Source: Maea johnstoni (Eukaryota > Annelida > Polychaeta > Spionida > Magelonidae). Taken from it: 64,000 nt of DNA. The DNA lies in contig OZ012687.1 in the NCBI GenBank assembly GCA_963942565.1, positions 3,049,547 to 3,113,546 on the forward strand, given 5' to 3'. The position numbers and the translations under genes were made by a program. How positions within the stretch are numbered: the first letter of the stretch is position 1; the number at the start of each line of letters is the position of its first letter. Below are positions 57,057 to 64,000 of the stretch, piece after piece. Under the pieces are notes generated by a model. The model searched no databases, was not told the origin of the DNA, and saw only the letters and a program-made list of their open reading frames with translations.

Positions 57057-59168
57057 ATGTATGCTTATATACTACTAGTATTTAGTGCCTTTGTAGCACC
57101 TATTGTCAGTGAAAGGTTTAGCAGTTATTCGGCCTTTCAGACTGAACTGTTGTTGACAATGACTGACCCTGTGACTGAGGATGGTGCTTTTGCCCTTCCC
57201 AACCCTATTGGTAATATTGATAGGGTAGAGGTTGAAGGTGGCGCCACAAGCATCCAAAGGAGGGCCAGAATACCTACTGAGAAGGGTTTACAGTACAGAA
57301 TTTTAGAAACCCGCAAGAGCCTTAGAGTAGGAATCATAACCTGGCGTAAATATGCAGTTCAGATGGAAACAATGCTCTCTGATACTTCAGATATTAACTT
57401 ATTGAAGCAAGAAAGAACAAAATTGGAGAGCAAAATGGATGAAATACTGTCAGTTTATGAATCTTTGAATGAGTTATGTTCTGAACCTGACGCTGCAGAC
57501 AATGAAAAGTTTGAAAAGGTTCAAAGAGAGCATTATTCTCTAATCAGGAGAATTAGTGAAACTGTTAAAGAGATTAAATCTGAGAAATCTGATGCAAGTT
57601 CAAAAAAGTCTTCATCTAAGCGAAGCCATAAGTCTGCTGGTTCATCAAAATCTCACAGCTCAAAGAAAGCAGAAATTGCTTCAGAAGCAGCTGTTTTACA
57701 GACTAAATTGAAATACATTGAGGCTGAAAGTGCCAAAATGGCTGAACTTGAAAGACTCAGGGCTTTGAAAGATCTAGATATTGCTCAAGCAAAATTGAAA
57801 GCAATTTCAGATTTTGAACCTGCTGATGATATAAAGGTAGAACTTCCCCCTGATGGTTCACAGGAACATTTAGAGGATTATCTTGAAGATCAAATCAATC
57901 AGGTGAATTTCAGTTCAGCAGATGTTCCAACTATACCAGTTGTGCCATCTACTGGGATTTCGAGCAATCTTAATCCAACGGTTACAGAATTCACCCCTAG
58001 ATCTTCCAGTGTCATTCCTCCGGGAGTTCAAACATCTAGTACCTGGGTTTACACAAATGTAATGAGTACAGGGACAACTTCTGGTCCTATCAATCAAACC
58101 TCACATGTCAGTCAATCAAATCCCTCATTCCAGTTTATTCCAAATTTGAATCAAGGTCAAAATGGGAATTATCAGCAGGTTTTTGAGCTGACAAAGTTAC
58201 TCTCTGATCATGTAAATCTTAGCCGCCTTCCAGTCCCTGAACCCACAATTTTCATGGGTGACCCTTTGAAATACCCTGACTGGAAGGTAACTTTTGAGAT
58301 GCTCATTGATCAGAAGGGAATTCCTCAAACAGAGAGGATACATTATCTTAAAAAGTACATAGGTGGTGTAGCCAAGGAGGCAGTAGAAGGATACTTCCTG
58401 GTAACTTCACCTAGAGCATATGATGAGGCTAGACAACTTTTAGAAGATCGCTATGGCAGCTCATATGTCATAGCCAATGCCTTTCGTGACCGATTAGAAA
58501 ACTGGCCCAAAATTCCAAATCGTGACCGTGCAGCCTTGCGCAAATTTTCAGATTTTTTGAGGCAATGCGGTATCGCCATGGAAACGGTAAGTAGTCTCAA
58601 GGTCTTAGATGACGATCGTGAAAACCGAAAGCTTTTGACAAAGTTACCAGACTGGATGATTCCCCAGTGGGGCAAAATTGTATCTGATACCAAAGAAAGG
58701 TTCGGTACTTTCCCAACTTTTAGGGATTTTCAGAGGTTTGTGGTTAAACAGGCTGACATATCATGTCATCCAGTCACCTCGTTTCAGGCATTGAAACAAA
58801 ATTCAGCACCAGAGACTACTAAATTTGTAAGGTCAACTAAACCAAAACAAGTTAGCTCTAGTTCATTTTCTACTAGTGTTGATGTGCCAGAATATCGAGG
58901 AGAGTGTACTCTTTGTAAACAGAAACACAATGTAGACTCATGCTTTCAATTATTCTCAAGATCTATGGAACAGAGAAGGGCATTTGTCCAAGAGAATAGT
59001 CTTTGCTTTGGATGTCTTCAACCTGGACATACATCGAAATTATGCAAAAATCGGGCACTGTGCAAAATTTGCAACAAACTACATCCTACTATGTTTCATG
59101 GAGATGTTCGAAAGTCCGATAATAATTCAGTTCGAACCAATCCCAGAGCAAAGACTACCTCAAACTAA
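57057..59168 (+). CDS. BEL gag (703 aa, fossil part)
   Basis: Open frame after the leader. A later Met (about residue 35, MTDPVTEDG) may be the real start. Ser/Lys-rich coiled region (about 140-240), then the Pao gag core (IFMGDPLKYPDWKVTFEMLI, near 400) and Cys/His knuckles near 625-690 (CTLCKQKH, CFGCLQPGHTSKLC, CKICNKLH). These bind RNA in the virus-like particle of the family. Confidence 0.88.
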   Translation: MYAYILLVFSAFVAPIVSERFSSYSAFQTELLLTMTDPVTEDGAFALPNPIGNIDRVEVEGGATSIQRRARIPTEKGLQYRILETRKSLRVGIITWRKYAVQMETMLSDTSDINLLKQERTKLESKMDEILSVYESLNELCSEPDAADNEKFEKVQREHYSLIRRISETVKEIKSEKSDASSKKSSSKRSHKSAGSSKSHSSKKAEIASEAAVLQTKLKYIEAESAKMAELERLRALKDLDIAQAKLKAISDFEPADDIKVELPPDGSQEHLEDYLEDQINQVNFSSADVPTIPVVPSTGISSNLNPTVTEFTPRSSSVIPPGVQTSSTWVYTNVMSTGTTSGPINQTSHVSQSNPSFQFIPNLNQGQNGNYQQVFELTKLLSDHVNLSRLPVPEPTIFMGDPLKYPDWKVTFEMLIDQKGIPQTERIHYLKKYIGGVAKEAVEGYFLVTSPRAYDEARQLLEDRYGSSYVIANAFRDRLENWPKIPNRDRAALRKFSDFLRQCGIAMETVSSLKVLDDDRENRKLLTKLPDWMIPQWGKIVSDTKERFGTFPTFRDFQRFVVKQADISCHPVTSFQALKQNSAPETTKFVRSTKPKQVSSSSFSTSVDVPEYRGECTLCKQKHNVDSCFQLFSRSMEQRRAFVQENSLCFGCLQPGHTSKLCKNRALCKICNKLHPTMFHGDVRKSDNNSVRTNPRAKTTSN

Positions 59169-59252
59169 TGCCAAGAAAATGATACACCTATTGTTGAATC
59201 TTTATCGGTCAATACAAGAATCACAAATATTGCAAGGTCATCGCGACCTGCT

Positions 59253-61783
<2,531 letters not shown>

Positions 61784-62022
61784 TTATTTTGCCATGATGC
61801 AGGTAGCCACAAGTAGCATCAGGAGCAGTTTGGTCGATGCACAATAGATGTTGCCTCTGCTTGCAGGAGTAGGAGGGGGAGCAGGGCCTATGTTCTTGAA
61901 GTTGCCACATTTGGGAAACCCTGCTGGAACTGGGGGAAGCTGTTCTGGTTCACCTACATTCAGCACCAACGCCATGCCTAGTTCACCATGGTATGCCAAA
62001 TGACAGTGAAAGAACCAAGCAC
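61784..62022 (-). CDS. Gene C exon 9
   Basis: 239 nt; acceptor CCTCCAG/GTGCTT; HCH...H...M copper segment, hydrophobic tail and stop. Confidence 0.94.
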
Positions 62023-62580
62023 CTGGAGGAAAAGAAAAATATTTTTCATCACCATCATCTTGCAAGGAGATAAAGGCAAATAAAAAAGGTTTGCGAAGGA
62101 TAACTGTCAATCAGAATCCAACCAACAATTCTCGTTCAAATAAAAGTGATATGTCACTTCAACGTGTATGCTATCACTCAGACCACAGGTAGCTTTGGAA
62201 AAGAGAACATGTTTCAAAAATGCAGTTTTCCTGGACTTTTCATAGAGATTGTTATTACTCTACCTTAACTGTCAGCTGAGCAACAAAGCAAACTGCATTG
62301 GTAGGCTAACATTTTCAAGCGATACACATCTTATGATTGCATCTTCTCTGTTCCTGAGGAGTTTTTATGGCCATACCTGGATTATTGGCAACAAAGCGAA
62401 TAACAGTGTAGCCACCGCCAGGAACAGCCACCGTGTCTTTCAGAATCCCGTGGGTGAGGTTCCTCTTGATCTTGCCCTCCTTATCCAACTGCTTCACATA
62501 ATCCAGAGAAGTTGACCTGTTCACCTGCAAATCGAAAAAATTGTTCCATCAGCCCATAAGAGGATTGCTGGCGTATTATC

Positions 62581-62645
<65 letters not shown>

Positions 62646-62705
62646 CAATCAGATAAACTGTTTAGTGAAATTGATAACTGGCTCTTGAATATGATCAGAA
62701 ATCAT

Positions 62706-62761
<56 letters not shown>

Positions 62762-63575
62762 ATTCGTAATTCTGAAACAAAGCATTAACGACTATATATG
62801 TCAGTTCATTTTTTCAGAAGCCTCTAACTTTGCACTTAAAGATATAAGAATATACGTGTATAACTTATTCTTGAATAATAAAGATTACATGTACAGGGAA
62901 ACCCCTCATTGTAAACTCCTCGGGTATGTGAATTACTCCTTATATGAAAACAATTCGTATCCTTTATACAGTCCTCTGAGATGTGAACATGCCCCCTGTT
63001 ATCAACGACTATGCCCTGATCCAAAAGTGTTCACATCTATATGAGGTTTCAATATAGATTTACATTCAGTCATATTAGACATACATCAGGGGACATTTTC
63101 TAAAACTTGCCATCTTTTGTTGCAACTGTTGCTTGCTCTTTCTCACAATTCTTGTGTTCGGGTCCAGCTCAGAGCATTATAGTAAGTTGCCAGTGACTAG
63201 GGGTTAGATGGCAGTTTTGTCTGGACACTACAGTTGGTTATGACTTTACCTACAAATGGCTGAAAAAGTGACTAAAAGCAGAATTCCAAATCTAATTACA
63301 TTACTAATTGGTGTGGAGGGACTTAGTTTTTCTGAGCGTGGTAAGTAAAGGTTTTGCATGAGCACATGGCGCATATTACTTACCCTTTCATTTGCAACGA
63401 CCCTGAAACTGTAGCCATGCAGATGTATAGGATGGCTTGCGTCAAAATACACTCCCTCGTCAACAAAGATGATTTCCACCACTTCATTGAGTTTCACATC
63501 AATCTTGTGGACACACTCACAGAACTCCTTCTTGCACTTCTCCTCGTCAATCGTATCTTTGTTACAAAACTCCCC
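61784..63575 (-). CDS. Laccase-like multicopper oxidase gene C, partial (exons 7-9)
   Basis: The 3' end of a third paralog: exons 63384-63575, 62377-62524, 61784-62022. Encodes copper segment 3 ([14 protein letters not shown]), the NLTHGILKD stretch and copper segment 4 ([15 protein letters not shown]), then a Pro-rich linker (PAPPPTPASRG) and a hydrophobic tail (LLLMLLVATCIMAK) with TAA at 61784-61786. All ligands in these segments are kept. One residue longer than gene B in the linker. The rest of the gene lies beyond 64000. It belongs to the same minus-strand array as A and B. Confidence 0.94.
62023..62376. other. Gene C intron 8
   Basis: Homologous to gene B intron 8; nothing else recognised. 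Confidence 0.6.
62377..62524 (-). CDS. Gene C exon 8
   Basis: 148 nt; [35 protein letters not shown]; same phases as gene B. Confidence 0.93.
62584..62641. repeat. (GA)n microsatellite
   Basis: About 29 GA units, at the place of the gene B tract 21581-21671. Confidence 0.97.
62712..62760. repeat. (GA)n microsatellite, second tract
   Basis: About 24 GA units; the sequence after it (CATTCG.AATTCTGAAACAAAG) matches that after the gene B tract, so the tract appears split in gene C. Confidence 0.95.
62893..63053. mobile_element. Pogo-like MITE, gene C intron 7
   Basis: Left end CAGGGAAACCCCTC, right end GAGGTTTCA, an imperfect inverted repeat flanked by TA-rich sequence. Homologous to the fragment at 22247 in gene B. 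Confidence 0.6.
63120..63292 (+). mobile_element. SINE S1 relic, gene C intron 7
   Basis: Same position and tail (GAAAAAGTGACTAAAAGCAG) as the copy in gene B intron 7. Confidence 0.6.
63384..63575 (-). CDS. Gene C exon 7
   Basis: 192 nt; acceptor [26 protein letters not shown] and HPIHLHGYSF; donor AGG/GTAAGT. Confidence 0.94.
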
Positions 63576-64000
63576 CTGCAGATAAAACAAAACTTAAAAG
63601 AATATATATCATTGATGCTTAGCAAGTTGAATTTTCAATGCCTAAGATTCACGAAAAGAAGAAACAGGCTCAACGCAGATACTTATCAAGGTACAATTGA
63701 ATTTCCCAAATTGAACACTTTTTTATATCTAACGCTTTTCTATTCTCAACTGATCTCTCATTAGAATACATGTGAACATGGCCTGCGAATGTTGAACACC
63801 AAATCTGGTCCCAGTGAAGCATTTCAGCCTGTGTCATGAATTTCAACTTTTATTTCTTTCTAAAGGACAAAAGGCTGCTTATCTCTCTACTGCAGGAACT
63901 CTACTTGTTGGAAGTTTCCCCCATGATGGATATCAATCAGGTGCTACTCTGGGCAAGCCTTTATTCAGCTTGGGTAAAATTGTAATTAGCTATGAATTAC
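63576..64000. other. Gene C intron 6, partial
   Basis: No gene. Resembles the start of gene B intron 6 (TCAGCTTGGGTAAAATTGTA near 22930 and 63970). Confidence 0.65.

Larger units (their letters stand above)
62525..63383. other. Gene C intron 7
   Basis: Contains two (GA)n tracts, a pogo-like MITE and a SINE relic, in the same order as in gene B intron 7. Confidence 0.7.

Overview
Eukaryotic (metazoan) nuclear DNA. It is AT-rich, intron-rich and loaded with long (TA)n, (GA)n and trinucleotide microsatellites, with tRNA-derived SINEs, APE-type LINEs, BEL/Pao, DIRS-like and gypsy-like relics and many small inverted-repeat transposons. Long introns, this repeat mix and a laccase-type multicopper oxidase array point to a marine invertebrate such as a mollusc, amphioxus or another deuterostome/lophotrochozoan. 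The species cannot be named from the sequence.

The host content is one tandem array of paralogous laccase-like multicopper oxidase genes, all on the minus strand. Gene A (1-9464; exons 1-7, its 3' end lies left of the window), gene B (20599-35737; all nine exons, 667 codons predicted, the four copper-ligand segments all present) and gene C (61784-63575; only exons 7-9, its 5' part lies right of the window). Exon lengths are identical between paralogs (76, 221, 167, 254, 416, 294, 192, 148, then 236/239 nt) and every junction is GT-AG. The proteins start with a signal peptide, carry a Cys-rich N-terminal block and end in a short hydrophobic tail that suggests membrane or GPI anchoring. Genes A and B each have a second upstream copy of the signal-peptide exon (12800-12875, with a stop; 41685-41760, open).

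Layout. 1-9464 gene A. 9465-14690 upstream DNA of A with a decayed exon-1 copy, an L1-like relic and MITEs. 14917-20597 a nearly intact two-ORF LINE between 91-bp direct repeats, inserted directly after the stop codon of gene B. 20599-35737 gene B with relics in its introns. 35738-43200 upstream region of B with repeated promoter-side units, a 5'-truncated L2-like LINE, hairpin elements, the second exon-1 copy and a SINE. 43200-53160 gene-free DNA containing a foldback MITE and a 2.7-kb inverted-repeat transposon that carries a decayed FEN/PIN-nuclease-like gene and sits inside a DIRS-like relic. 53163-61482 a rearranged BEL/Pao fossil between two (TA)n blocks, with a nested 470-bp MITE. 61784-64000 3' part of gene C.

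The most notable points are the very long target-site duplication of the LINE in the 3' UTR of gene B, the duplicated first-exon/promoter modules with their recurrent upstream unit, and the nuclease-bearing inverted-repeat element. All statements come from reading by eye. No alignments or searches were run.
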